Assembly: GCA_044866695.1 (NCBI GenBank)
Contig: JBIOUF010000025.1
Span: forward strand, 1-35,281
Reading direction: 5' to 3'
DNA length: 35,281 nt
DNA from: JBIOUF01 sp044866695
Lineage (GTDB): Bacteria; Actinomycetota; Actinomycetes; Propionibacteriales; Nocardioidaceae
The notes under the pieces are model-generated. The model saw nothing but the letters and a program-made list of their open reading frames with translations, did no database searches and was not told the origin of the DNA. Shown one piece after another: positions 1 through 8,011 of this stretch. The stretch's first letter is position 1. Every line of letters starts with the position of its first letter. Made by a program: the position numbers and the translations under genes.

Positions 1-141
1 GGTGAGGATCTGCAGCAGCCTGCCCGGCAGGTAGTGCTGCCGGTGGGTGCGCTCGGCCAGCGGCACCCCCACCAGCGGGGCCGGGTCCGCGGTGAGCGGG
101 AGCTCTCTCACAGGTCCCAGCCAACCAAAGAGCGGCGACAT
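1..141 (-). CDS. Unknown protein, N-terminal 47 residues only (runs off the window)
   Basis: An open frame starts at ATG 141-139 and continues off the left edge. The visible peptide begins MSPLFGWLGPVRELPLTADP and stays open for 47 codons. It has a plausible amino-acid mix (few Arg/Ala runs) compared with the other frames here. I do not recognise the family and assign no function. There is no strong Shine-Dalgarno sequence. Just upstream, at 144-159, TCGAA and TTCGA flank six bases as a perfect inverted repeat, which could be an operator. An alternative start at ATG 151 is in another frame and gives a Gly/Ala/Pro-rich, less convincing peptide. The gene call itself is uncertain because only 141 bases are visible. 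Confidence 0.35.
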   Translation of the reverse strand, partial: MSPLFGWLGPVRELPLTADPAPLVGVPLAERTHRQHYLPGRLLQILT

Positions 142-235
142 TTTCGAACATGGTTTCGAGCCCTGTGGACGACGCCGCTGCGGTGGGCCGGGGGTCCCAG
201 CCCGGGAATGTCCGACGCCGTGGAGGCCGGGGCCG

Positions 236-598
236 TCAGGCCCGACGGGAGTCGGCGGCCAGAGCGCCCGCGTTGAGCGCGGCGTACCCCAGCGTGATCG
301 CGAGCACCTTGCGGCGCAGATCGGGGGTGTGGGCCCGCGGGGTCAGCACCACGGCGTCGAGGAGGTCGCAGGCGATGCGCAGCCCCATCGCCACCGGCAC
401 CGCGCGCGCCGGCCCGAGCGCCCCGACCCCCCCGATCGTCAGGTCTCGGACGCCGTAGGCGATGGCCAGCCGGTCGTAGAGCTGCTCTTCCGACACCGGC
501 GCGCGCATCGCCTCGGCGAGGTGACGAGGGCGGGCCAGCGCGAACAGCCCGTACGCCGTCGTGCCGACCGACAGCGCACGGCTCAGCGGGAAGTCCAT
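236..598 (-). CDS. Small hydrophobic membrane protein (DUF4267-like)
   Basis: About 120 residues with two or three hydrophobic stretches (SVGTTAYGLFALA near the N-terminus, VPVAMGLRIACDLLDAVVL in the middle, VLAITLGYAALNAGALA at the C-terminus). It is probably an integral membrane protein. The pattern recalls the DUF4267 group of small actinobacterial membrane proteins, but that is a resemblance only. I chose ATG 598 because a GTAGGG sequence sits 7 bases upstream. GTG 604, in the same frame, would add two residues. It begins 9 bases after the stop of the VWA-domain gene on the same strand, so it is probably the last gene of that operon. No function can be deduced. Confidence 0.6.
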   Translation of the reverse strand: MDFPLSRALSVGTTAYGLFALARPRHLAEAMRAPVSEEQLYDRLAIAYGVRDLTIGGVGALGPARAVPVAMGLRIACDLLDAVVLTPRAHTPDLRRKVLAITLGYAALNAGALAADSRRA

Positions 599-607
599 GC
601 GCACGCC

Positions 608-2563
608 CTACCCTCGCCGGCCCCGTCGCACACGCAGGTAGTCGGCGACGACGTACTCCCCCAGCCTCCCCACGTCCGGCGTGAACACCCGGCCGCCGGC
701 ACGGCGCGCGACCGCGTCCACGAACCGGGCCAGGCCTTCGTCGTCCCCGAGCATGAACAGGTTCAGCGTCGCGCCCCACCTGGCCAGCTCGTCGACCTGA
801 GCCACCGTCGCCCGCAAAGTCTCCCGGGTCGTGGGCCAGCTGAAGTACGGCGAGCCGTCCCGGGTCAGGTGCGCGGTGGGCTCGCCGTCGGTGACCACGA
901 GCACCACGGGCTCGGCGTCGGGGTGTCGTCGCAGGTGCCGCGAGGCCAGCATCAGCGCATGCTGGAGGTTGGTGCCCTGCATCCACTCGGGCTCCACCTC
1001 GGCGAGCTGGACGGGCGTGAGCCGCCGGGCGGTGAGGTTGAAGCCGATGATCTGCAGCGCGTCCTGGCGGAAGCGGGTCTGCACGAGGTGCGACAGCGCC
1101 AGCGCGGTCTGCTTCATGGGCCCCCACCGGCCCTGGTGCACCATCGAGTAGGACAGGTCCACGCACAGGGCGACCGCGGCCGACGTCCGCCGCTCGGTCT
1201 CGACGACCTCGAAGTCCTCGACCAGAAGGGTGGCCCCGCCGGACCGCCCGATGCCGCCACGGCGTACGGCGTTGGACACCGTGCGGACGGCGTCGATGGG
1301 CAGGTCGTCGCCGAACACCCAGGGCCGGCTGAGCCCGGTCGGCTCGTCGGCGGCGCCCGTGCGGCGGTCGTCGTGGTCACCGCTGCCGGCCGCCTCCAGC
1401 TCCGCGAACACGCGGCGGAGGGCGGTCTCGCCGAGGCGGCGCACCGCGCGCGGGGTGAGCCGCGGCCCCTCGTCGCCGGAGGTGACGAAGCCCTGCCGTT
1501 CCAGCTCGTTCTCGAGGTCGCGCAGGGCTCGCAGGTCGCGGGCCGCGTCGCCGCCGAGGTGCCGTTCGAGGGTGTCCACGTCGACGTCGTCGAGCGGTGC
1601 GCCGACCGACGCCGCGGAGAGCTGCTGCTCCAGCGCCTCCAGGTCGGCCAGGTCGGCGACGGCCTCGACCGCGGCGCTGTACCCGAGCGGCTGGTCCCCG
1701 CGCATGTTCACCGGGCCACGGTCCAGGCCTGGACGCAGCGCGCGGAGGTTGTCGGAGAGCTGAGCCAGCTGCGAGGCGAGGTCGGGGTCGCCGAGCGCGT
1801 CGCTCATCAGCTGGGCCAGCTGCTCGCGCTGCTCGGGCCGCAGGGAGGCCATCATCCGGTCGGCCGCCGCCTGCCGGCGAGCGAGCGCGTCGATGAGCTC
1901 GTCGACGTTGCGCGGGTTCTCCGGGAACAGCTCACCGTGCCGGTCCATGAACTCACGGAACCGGTCCTCGGTGTCCTCTCCACGAGCATGTGCGGCGAGC
2001 AGGTTGTTGAGGTCGGCGAGCATGTCCTTGACCGCCTGCATGGCCGCCGGGTCGCCCCCTTCGAGCATCCGCCTCATGCCGGCGAACTGGGCGTCCAGCA
2101 CCTCGCGCTGCAGCATCTGCTGGATCTCGGAGAAGATCCGGCGCGCCTCCGGTGAGCGCCAGTCGTAGGAGTCGAGCGCGCGGATCGCTCCGGCCGCGTC
2201 GTCGGGGACCGTGGCCAGCTCCATCTCGGCGAGCCGGGCGTCGTCGCCGGTCATGCCCGCGAGGGTCTCCCGTTCGGTGGCCAGCGCCTGGTCGAGCGCG
2301 GCCCTGACCTGGTCGAGGGTGCCGCCGAGGTCACCGCGCTGGCGCGCCTGCCGGCGCATCCGGCGTACCCGGGCCTGCAGCGCGTCCAGGCCGCGCGCCC
2401 CGTCGAGCCCGCGGCGCATCAGGTCACGCAGGGCCTCGCGCAGCGACCCGCCGGCGAGCACGTCCTGACCCACCTCGTCGAGCACCGCTCTCAGGTCGTA
2501 CGGCGGCGCGAGGGGATCGGGGCCACCGCGCCAGGGCCCGTAGCGGAACCGATGGGCGGCCAC
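608..2563 (-). CDS. VWA-domain protein, partner of the upstream MoxR-type ATPase
   Basis: 651 residues. The C-terminal part is a von Willebrand A domain with a complete MIDAS start, CVDLSYS (Asp469, Ser471, Ser473), and a later VVTDGEPT segment giving the last metal-coordinating Asp. The N-terminal two-thirds is charged and helical, rich in Leu/Arg/Glu/Gln, with no transmembrane segment. GTG 2563 is chosen because it lies 4 bases after the TGA of the ATPase gene; reading further upstream gives an Arg/Pro-rich shadow of that gene. MoxR ATPase/VWA pairs are known to act together as chaperone or metal-insertion-like machines (Mg-chelatase, CoxD/CoxE), and order and size resemble the mycobacterial pair Rv0958-Rv0959. 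The substrate is unknown. Nothing here suggests chlorophyll synthesis. Confidence 0.92.
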   Translation of the reverse strand: MAAHRFRYGPWRGGPDPLAPPYDLRAVLDEVGQDVLAGGSLREALRDLMRRGLDGARGLDALQARVRRMRRQARQRGDLGGTLDQVRAALDQALATERETLAGMTGDDARLAEMELATVPDDAAGAIRALDSYDWRSPEARRIFSEIQQMLQREVLDAQFAGMRRMLEGGDPAAMQAVKDMLADLNNLLAAHARGEDTEDRFREFMDRHGELFPENPRNVDELIDALARRQAAADRMMASLRPEQREQLAQLMSDALGDPDLASQLAQLSDNLRALRPGLDRGPVNMRGDQPLGYSAAVEAVADLADLEALEQQLSAASVGAPLDDVDVDTLERHLGGDAARDLRALRDLENELERQGFVTSGDEGPRLTPRAVRRLGETALRRVFAELEAAGSGDHDDRRTGAADEPTGLSRPWVFGDDLPIDAVRTVSNAVRRGGIGRSGGATLLVEDFEVVETERRTSAAVALCVDLSYSMVHQGRWGPMKQTALALSHLVQTRFRQDALQIIGFNLTARRLTPVQLAEVEPEWMQGTNLQHALMLASRHLRRHPDAEPVVLVVTDGEPTAHLTRDGSPYFSWPTTRETLRATVAQVDELARWGATLNLFMLGDDEGLARFVDAVARRAGGRVFTPDVGRLGEYVVADYLRVRRGRRG

Positions 2564-2567
2564 CGCG

Positions 2568-3947
2568 TCAGGCTCCGTAGACCGTGCGGCCGTCGACGTA
2601 CTCCTTGTCGATCCGACGAGTGAGATGCAGCCCCTCGAGGACCAGCTCGACCGCGGCGGCGGCTCGGCCTTGGTCGGACTCGTCCTCGCCGAGCCGGCTG
2701 AGCACCTTCGACAGCCCGGGCAGGGCGTCGAGCTGACCGAGCAGCTCGGCGGCGGTGACCAGCTCACCGGTCTCGACGGTCGCCCCCTCGGCGAACACCG
2801 CGGCGAACCCGGACAGGTCGAGCCCGCCCAGCCGCTCGCGGAACGTCTCCGCCACGGCGACACGCAGCAGGTGCTGGACCACCTCGACCTCGCGGCCCTC
2901 CTCGCCCATCTCGAACTCGAGCTTGCCGAGCAGCGTGGGCAGCACCGCGGGAACGTCGCACACCCGCGCCACCGCGCGGGTCTCCCCCGTGCGCGCGGCG
3001 CGGCGCAGGGCCGACGCGGCGACGCCCTCCGCGGCCGCGATCGCGAACCGCGCGCTGACGCCCGACCGCTGGTCGACCGACGGCGACGCCCGAAGGCCAC
3101 GGGCCAGCCGGGCCAGGATCTCCAGCAGGTGCTCGGGAACCCCCGCGACCAGCTCCGCCTCCTGGGCGATGACGGCGATCTCCTCCGCCACCCGTTCGGG
3201 GTAGTGCGTGCGGATCTCGGCGCCGAAGCGGTCCTTCAGCGGGGTGATGATCCGGCCCCGGTTGGTGTAGTCCTCTGGGTTGGCACTGGCGACCAGCAGC
3301 AGGTCCAGCGGCAGGCGCAGCGAGTATCCGCGGACCTGGATGTCCCGCTCCTCCAAGACGTTGAACATCGCCACCTGGATCCGTTCGGCGAGGTCCGGCA
3401 GCTCGTTGATGCCGAAGATGCCGCGGTTGGTGCGCGGGATCAGCCCGTAGTGCACCGTCTCGGGGTCGCCGAGCGGACGCCCCTCCGCGACCTTCACCGG
3501 GTCGACGTCGCCGACCAGGTCGCCGACGCTGGTGTCCGGGGTGGCCAGCTTCTCCACGTAGCGTAGGTCGCGGTGCAGCCAGGCGACCGGCAGCGCCGCG
3601 CCCATCTCCTCGACGAGCCGCCGGCAGCGCACGCAGACCGGCGCCACCGGGTCGTCGTTGATCTCGCAGCCCTGCACCACCGGCAGCCACTCGTCGAGCA
3701 GCGTGACCAGCGTGCGCATCAGCCGGGTCTTGCCCTGGCCGCGCTCGCCCAGCAGGACGACGTCGTGCCCGGCCAGCAGCGCGCTCTCCAGCTGCGGGAG
3801 CACCGTGTCGTCGAACCCGACGATCCCCGGGAACGCCGGGCGGCCCGCGCGCAGCGCCCCTAGCAGGTTGTCGCGGAGCTCCTGCTTGACCGTGCGCGGG
3901 CGGTACCCCTGCTCCAGCAGCGCGCCCAGCGTGGTGAGGTCACCCAT
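2568..3947 (-). CDS. MoxR / Mg-chelatase-like AAA+ ATPase
   Basis: 459 residues, cytoplasmic. Walker A is GERGQGKT (residues 67-74). A Walker-B-like GIFGINELPDL lies at about 176-186. A sensor-1/arginine-finger segment, SANPEDYTNRGR to LKDRFG, spans about 221-242. This layout is that of the magnesium-chelatase ChlI/MoxR clade, which hydrolyses ATP to remodel a client together with a VWA partner; that partner is encoded 4 bases downstream. An oddity is Cys94, Cys105 and Cys108 between Walker A and Walker B, a possible metal or redox site. ATG 3947 is the natural start (MGDLTTLGALL). Length and order match the mycobacterial gene annotated as a possible magnesium chelatase, but a chaperone-like role is more likely than chelation. 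Confidence 0.94.
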   Translation of the reverse strand: MGDLTTLGALLEQGYRPRTVKQELRDNLLGALRAGRPAFPGIVGFDDTVLPQLESALLAGHDVVLLGERGQGKTRLMRTLVTLLDEWLPVVQGCEINDDPVAPVCVRCRRLVEEMGAALPVAWLHRDLRYVEKLATPDTSVGDLVGDVDPVKVAEGRPLGDPETVHYGLIPRTNRGIFGINELPDLAERIQVAMFNVLEERDIQVRGYSLRLPLDLLLVASANPEDYTNRGRIITPLKDRFGAEIRTHYPERVAEEIAVIAQEAELVAGVPEHLLEILARLARGLRASPSVDQRSGVSARFAIAAAEGVAASALRRAARTGETRAVARVCDVPAVLPTLLGKLEFEMGEEGREVEVVQHLLRVAVAETFRERLGGLDLSGFAAVFAEGATVETGELVTAAELLGQLDALPGLSKVLSRLGEDESDQGRAAAAVELVLEGLHLTRRIDKEYVDGRTVYGA

Positions 3948-3990
3948 CCGGCCAGCGTAGGCCGGAAGGGAAGGCGCCGAGGACGCGCGG

Positions 3991-4017
3991 AGGCCCGGCG
4001 ACCGGGTCGCCGGGCCT
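3991..4017 (-). terminator. GC-rich hairpin downstream of hsp20
   Basis: A perfect 12-bp inverted repeat: AGGCCCGGCGAC at 3991-4002 and its complement at 4006-4017, with a 3-base loop. It lies 14 bases past the hsp20 stop and before the start of the MoxR-type gene. It has no T-run, as is common for actinobacterial terminators, so it may end hsp20 transcripts or slow 3' decay. Confidence 0.7.
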
Positions 4018-4031
4018 GCGCACCTGACGGG

Positions 4032-4478
4032 TCAGGCGCGGATGGAGGGCTGCTCCTTCGCCGACCCGACGCTGACCTCCACCTTGCGCGGCTTGGCCTT
4101 CTCGGCGACGGGCACCCGCAGCCGCAGCACGCCGGCCTCGTACGCCGCGTCGATGTGCTCCAGGTCGAGGTTGTCGCCGAGGACCAGCTGCCGGCTGAAC
4201 AGCCCGCGAGGACGCTCGGCGGCCAGCGGCTCCCAGTCGCCGTGGGCGGCCGGGCGCTCGGCCTTGATGGTCAGCACGTTGCGCTCCACGTCGATGTCCA
4301 GCGACTCCGAGCTCACGCCCGGGAGGTCGAACTCGAGGACGAACGTGTCGCCCTCGCGCCAGGCGTCCATCGGCATGATCGCCGGACGCGACGTGGTGCC
4401 GGTGCCGAACAGCTGCTGAGTCAGCCGGTCGAAGTCACGGAAGGGGTCCGTCCTCATCAGCATGGGCATGGTGGTCAC
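4032..4478 (-). CDS. Small heat-shock protein, Hsp20 / alpha-crystallin family
   Basis: 148 residues, the usual size for an actinobacterial small heat-shock protein (Hsp18/Acr type). The alpha-crystallin domain spans roughly residues 36-135, with the typical start (AWREGDTFVLEFDLPGV), the LTIKAERP strand, and the late conserved AYEAGVLRLRVPVAE. Small Hsps form ATP-independent oligomers that hold unfolding proteins for later refolding. The start ATG 4478 has a strong GGAGGTGA ribosome site about 5 bases upstream. The gene is divergent from a MerR-type regulator, and the shared region carries two dyads (4523-4534 and 4540-4557), so stress-controlled repression or activation by that regulator is likely. 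A GC hairpin follows the gene. Confidence 0.95.
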   Translation of the reverse strand: MTTMPMLMRTDPFRDFDRLTQQLFGTGTTSRPAIMPMDAWREGDTFVLEFDLPGVSSESLDIDVERNVLTIKAERPAAHGDWEPLAAERPRGLFSRQLVLGDNLDLEHIDAAYEAGVLRLRVPVAEKAKPRKVEVSVGSAKEQPSIRA

Positions 4479-4522
4479 CTCCGCTTGTCGTCGTCCCGGA
4501 GCGCTGGGCCCGTCCAGGCCCC

Positions 4523-4557
4523 GGAACCTGTTCCAAGATCTGTACTACCTGATACAG
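4523..4557. promoter_or_regulatory. Twin-dyad operator between hsp20 and merR
   Basis: Two perfect inverted repeats lie side by side: GGAAC-CT-GTTCC at 4523-4534 and CTGTA-N8-TACAG at 4540-4557. The second has the length and symmetry of a MerR-family operator. A -10-like TTATAC (4561-4566) follows for the plus-strand gene. It is not the HAIR site of HspR (CTTGAGT-N7-ACTCAAG) nor CIRCE. Assignment of the MerR protein to this site is inference from position. Confidence 0.62.
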
Positions 4558-4599
4558 TTTTTATACCACTACGGGGAGAGCAAGACAAGGGTCGACGGG

Positions 4600-4875
4600 A
4601 TGCGGGACAGCAGCCTCGGGGTCTACGGGATCTCCGTCGCGGCGGACCTCGTGGGCACCGGTGTGCAGAACCTCCGGGCCTACGAGCGCCGCGGCCTGCT
4701 GAGCCCTGCGCGAACGCCCGGGGGCACCCGGCTGTACAGCGAGGACGACCTGGCCCGGCTGGTCCGGATCGGTGAGCTCCTCGACGCGGGGCTCAACCTC
4801 GCCGGCATCGCCATGGTGCTCGAGCTGGAGGAGGACAACGCCCGGCTCCGCGCCGGCCTCGACGAGCAGGGGTGA
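4600..4875 (+). CDS. MerR-family regulator, divergent from hsp20
   Basis: 91 residues. A MerR-type winged helix occupies most of the chain: YGISVAADLVGTGVQNLRAY (helix-turn-helix), then ERRGLLSPARTPGGTRLYSEDDLARL, the wing and following helices. A short Leu/Glu-rich helix at the end (LELEEDNARLRAG) probably makes the dimer coiled coil. There is no metal-binding Cys set or ligand domain, so this is a short HspR-like form rather than a metal or drug sensor. I place the start at ATG 4600; an in-frame upstream extension would run through the operator and is unlikely. It faces hsp20, so control of that gene and of itself is the natural inference. Confidence 0.85.
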   Translation: MRDSSLGVYGISVAADLVGTGVQNLRAYERRGLLSPARTPGGTRLYSEDDLARLVRIGELLDAGLNLAGIAMVLELEEDNARLRAGLDEQG

Positions 4876-4902
4876 GGTCCGGATCCCGGGTAGTGATGGG
4901 TC

Positions 4903-5739
4903 ATGGCGACGGCATGGGTGGGCGTCTCGGGGTGGCGGTACCGCTCCTGGCGGGGCGACTTCTACCCCGCCGGCCTGGTCCAGCGGCGCGAGCTGGGGTA
5001 CGTCGCGGCGCGGACCACGTCAGTGGAGGTGAACGGCTCGTTCTACTCTCTGCTGCGGCCCTCCACCTATGCGGCGATCCGCGACCAGACACCGGCGGCG
5101 TTCCAGGTCTCGGTCAAGGGCAGCCGGTACGTCACGCACATGCGCAAGCTCGCCGGCGTCGAGGCGCCACTGGCGAACTTCTTCGCCTCCGGCCTGCTCG
5201 CGCTGCGCGACAAGCTCGGGCCGCTGCTGTGGCAGCTGCCGCCCCAGCTTCCCTACGGCGAGGAGCGGCTGGCGGCCTTCCTCGACCTGCTGCCGCGCAC
5301 CACCCGCGACGCCGCCGCCCTGGCCGGCTTGCACGACGACCGGCTCACCGGCGACCGCGTGCTCACCACCACCGACCTGGACCTGCCGGTCCGCCATGCG
5401 GTCGAGGTGCGCCATCGGTCGTACTGCACCGACCGGGCCGTCGACCTGCTGCGCCGCCACGACGTCGCCCTGGTGCTGGCCGACAGCCCCCACCGGTGGC
5501 CGATGCTGGACCGGGACACCAGCGACTTCCGCTACCTGCGGCTGCACGGCCACCCCGACCTGTACGCCAGCGGGTACTCCGAGGAGACCCTGGACTGGTT
5601 CGCCGCACGCGCCCGGCGATGGCTGGACGCCGGACGGGACGTCTACGCCTTCTTCGACAACGACGCCCGGGGGCACGCGCCGTACGACGCGGTCCGGCTG
5701 CTGGCGCGGCTCGAGGACTACCGCCCGCCCATCGGCTGA
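4903..5739 (+). CDS. DUF72-domain protein (YecE-like)
   Basis: 278 residues, covering the whole DUF72 domain. Diagnostic segments are GVSGWRYRSWRGDFYP at the N-terminus, EVNGSFYSLLRPSTY, FQVSVKGSRYVTHMRKL, a central EVRHRSY, and a C-terminal YLRLHGH plus VYAFFDNDARGHAP. The fold is a TIM-barrel-like domain; the biochemical role is not settled, so I name none. The start ATG 4903 lies 27 bases after the merR stop on the same strand. The two could be cotranscribed, but there is no strong ribosome site, so this is tentative. The stop overlaps the first base of a 16-bp tandem repeat. Confidence 0.93.
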   Translation: MATAWVGVSGWRYRSWRGDFYPAGLVQRRELGYVAARTTSVEVNGSFYSLLRPSTYAAIRDQTPAAFQVSVKGSRYVTHMRKLAGVEAPLANFFASGLLALRDKLGPLLWQLPPQLPYGEERLAAFLDLLPRTTRDAAALAGLHDDRLTGDRVLTTTDLDLPVRHAVEVRHRSYCTDRAVDLLRRHDVALVLADSPHRWPMLDRDTSDFRYLRLHGHPDLYASGYSEETLDWFAARARRWLDAGRDVYAFFDNDARGHAPYDAVRLLARLEDYRPPIG

Positions 5740-5800
5740 TCACCACCGCACCTGACGAGCACCGCACCTGATGAGCACGGCACCTGATGACCACCGCACC
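5739..5800. repeat. 16-bp tandem repeat, about 3.9 copies
   Basis: Consecutive units at 5739-5754, 5755-5770, 5771-5786 and 5787-5800 (partial). The first three end in RCACCTG-type sequence (ACCGCACCTG, ACCGCACCTG, ACGGCACCTG). It begins at the last base of the DUF72 stop codon and ends before the PIG-L gene. TGA or TGAT recurs nearly every unit, so it is not coding. Possibly slipped-strand expansion; no function is evident. Confidence 0.8.
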
Positions 5801-5856
5801 ATGGGCAGCCGGGCAGGAGGTGACATGCTCGGATCCCGACCCGGAGGAGGAACCAC

Positions 5857-6615
5857 ATGTCAGACCAGGCACCGCCGCCGCCGCTGAAGCCGCTCAAGGA
5901 GGACTGGGCGAAGGCGGTGGCGATCGTCGCGCACCCCGACGACATGGAGTTCGGCGCGGCCGCGGCCGTGGCCCGCTGGACCGGTCAGGGCAAGGAGGTC
6001 GTCTACGTGATGGTCACCAGCGGCGAGGCCGGCATCGACGGGCTCCCGCCGGAGGAGTGCAGGCCGGTACGCGAGGCCGAGCAGGTCGAGTCCGCGCGGA
6101 TCGTCGGGGTGGACGTGGTGGAGTTCCTGGGGTTCCCCGACGGCGTCGTGGAGTACAACCTGGACCTGCGCCGTGCGGTGGCCAAGGCCGTGCGCAGGCA
6201 CCGACCCGAGATCGTCATCACCGGCAACCTGCGCGAGTCGTTCGGGCCGGGCGCCCTCAACCAGGCCGACCACATCAACGTCGGCCGGGCCGTCCTGGAC
6301 GGCGTCCGCGACGCCGCGAACCGGTGGGTCTTCCCCGAGCAGCTCGTCGACGGGCTCGAGAAGTGGGGCGGGGTCAAGGCGGTGTGGGCGGCGGGTTCCC
6401 CGAACGCCGCACACGGCGTGGACACCACCGAGACGTTCGAGCAGGGCGTGGACTCGCTGAAGGCGCACCGGGCCTACCTCGACGGGCTGGGCTGGGAGGA
6501 CTTCGACGAGCGGGAGATGCTCGAGGGGTTCGGCCGCATGGCGGGGTCTCGGATGGGCGTCGCCTTCGCCGCGCCGTTCGAGGTCTACTCGATGACCTGG
6601 GGCGAGGACGACTGA
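5857..6615 (+). CDS. PIG-L / LmbE-family N-deacetylase
   Basis: 252 residues. The zinc-site motif AHPDDMEFG is at residues 25-33 (His26, Asp28, Asp29), and a later DHINVGRAV supplies the third metal-binding histidine. This is the fold of MshB and mycothiol-conjugate amidase, zinc enzymes that remove acyl groups from N-acylglucosamine-type substrates. In actinobacteria the family includes mycothiol biosynthesis and detoxification enzymes and antibiotic-pathway deacetylases, so the substrate here cannot be fixed; at 252 residues it is shorter than typical MshB (about 300). ATG 5857 is supported by a GGAGGAGGAA ribosome site 5 bases upstream. The C-terminus is Trp/Gly/Asp-rich (TWGEDD). It stands alone on the plus strand, converging with the secreted-protein genes. 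Confidence 0.92.
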   Translation: MSDQAPPPPLKPLKEDWAKAVAIVAHPDDMEFGAAAAVARWTGQGKEVVYVMVTSGEAGIDGLPPEECRPVREAEQVESARIVGVDVVEFLGFPDGVVEYNLDLRRAVAKAVRRHRPEIVITGNLRESFGPGALNQADHINVGRAVLDGVRDAANRWVFPEQLVDGLEKWGGVKAVWAAGSPNAAHGVDTTETFEQGVDSLKAHRAYLDGLGWEDFDEREMLEGFGRMAGSRMGVAFAAPFEVYSMTWGEDD

Positions 6616-6711
6616 CCCACGCCGGGCTTGGGACCGACCCCTCCGGCGCAGCACCACCCGTCGGCGCCGCGCCGCCCGCCCGGTCCCGGTCCCGGTCATC
6701 TCCCTCCCGGG

Positions 6712-8001
6712 TCAGGGCACCACCACCACGTGGTCGCAGCCGAAGAAGCTCGTGCCGGAGCCGGTCCTCCCCCTGACGCACACCTCGGTGGTGGTCAGCG
6801 CCAGCGGGACCAGGTTGGCGGCGCCGTGCAGCAGACCGTCGCGGTCGCCGTCCCTGGTCCGCTCGTCGAGCTCGTAGACGTCCTCGAGATGCACCTTGCT
6901 GTGCACCTCCGGCGACCCGGTGCCCGACGCGACGATCGCCGGCCGCACGCCGATCCGCACGGTGGCCGCGCTGATCGTCCGGGCGTCGAAGGCCAGCGGG
7001 TTGCCGTACTCGCCCGCCCGCGTGGTCAGCACCGCGACCGGCACCGCCCCGTCGTTGGTCGCGACCGGGTTCCGCCGGCTGCCGGGTACCGCGTTGACGG
7101 TGACCGGGATCGCGCAGTCGACCGTGTACGTCGTGGTGCGGTCGTTGTTGGCGCTCACCGCGTCGACCACCTTGGCCTGCTCCGGCGCGATCGTCGTCGT
7201 GAAGGTGACCGCGTGCGAGCCGGGTGCGGTGCATCCGACCGAGTACGACGTGGCGAGCGTCCGCGGCGAGCCGACCGCCAGCGCGTCTGCGCCGAGGGCC
7301 TGCGAGGCCGGCGTCACCGTGACGCCCGGGCCGGGGGTCGCGGTCTGCGCGACCTCGGCGTCGACCGGCCCGTCCGGCCCGAGGTTCTCGACGGTTGCCG
7401 ACACCGCCACCGGGGAGGACTCGCCGACCACCCCGAGCGGCGTGCCGGTCGCCGTCGACGCGGTGACGGCGAGGTCGGCCTCGACGCAGTCTGGGTCGGC
7501 GGGGTTGGCGACGCAGAAGTCGTGGACCGCCGGGCCCAGGTCGACGGTCAGCAGCTCCCGGTCGGCCTGCAGGTCGCGCACGACCAGCGAGCCGGCGTCC
7601 GGGTCGAAGGGCACGGAGAAGGAGCCGCGGGCAGGCCGCACGCGCATCCGCTCCCCACCGGTGGCGGTCTCCTCGAAGTGCCAGCGCGGGTCCCAGGTGT
7701 CGACGTGCCCGGCCGCCCCGCCGTCCTCGTCGCGCAGCGCGAGCCGGATCATCGCCGGGTCGCCGAGCGTCGAGTGCGGCCGCTGCTTGACGACCAGCGC
7801 CCGGACCAGGGAGGCGCCGGTCGCGTCGACCTGGAGGTCGACCACGAAGGCCTTGGCCGGGTCGTCGTAGTCGTAGGTCGGGATCGGCGCGGTCGCGGGG
7901 TCGTCACCGACCGCGGCCTGCGACCCCGGACCGGTGACCGCCGCGAAGAGCAGGGTCCCGGCGGTGATGGTGCCGAGGAAGGCGAGCGTTGCTGTCCTCA
8001 T
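6712..8001 (-). CDS. Secreted protein with CARDB-like / beta-sandwich repeats
   Basis: 429 residues with an N-terminal signal peptide (MRTATLAFLGTITAGTLLFA, probable cleavage near residue 29 after SQA). Residues about 175-300 look like a CARDB/DUF11-type adhesion sandwich: ADLAVTASTATGTPLGVVGE, then SPVAVSATVENLGPDGPVDA. The end of the chain contains DGDRDGLLHG and a final GCDHVVVVP. The few Cys residues could form disulfides outside the cell. No catalytic motif was seen. It starts 10 bases after the stop of the upstream M64-like peptidase, with GGAG upstream of ATG 8001, so the two are almost certainly one operon; a substrate, inhibitor or surface partner of that peptidase is possible but unproven. 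Confidence 0.85.
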   Translation of the reverse strand: MRTATLAFLGTITAGTLLFAAVTGPGSQAAVGDDPATAPIPTYDYDDPAKAFVVDLQVDATGASLVRALVVKQRPHSTLGDPAMIRLALRDEDGGAAGHVDTWDPRWHFEETATGGERMRVRPARGSFSVPFDPDAGSLVVRDLQADRELLTVDLGPAVHDFCVANPADPDCVEADLAVTASTATGTPLGVVGESSPVAVSATVENLGPDGPVDAEVAQTATPGPGVTVTPASQALGADALAVGSPRTLATSYSVGCTAPGSHAVTFTTTIAPEQAKVVDAVSANNDRTTTYTVDCAIPVTVNAVPGSRRNPVATNDGAVPVAVLTTRAGEYGNPLAFDARTISAATVRIGVRPAIVASGTGSPEVHSKVHLEDVYELDERTRDGDRDGLLHGAANLVPLALTTTEVCVRGRTGSGTSFFGCDHVVVVP

Positions 8002-8011
8002 CGTGGGCTCC

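Noticed and set aside
47..2155. Long plus-strand open frame opposite the VWA gene
   Set aside because: Gly/Arg/Val/His-rich shadow of the minus-strand codons in high-GC DNA; no domain, and the opposite strand has a clear VWA protein.
4540..4557. HspR-binding HAIR site
   Set aside because: The sequence is CTGTA-N8-TACAG, not CTTGAGT-N7-ACTCAAG.
6681..6697. GGTCCC tandem repeat
   Set aside because: Three short GC-rich copies; too short to be informative.
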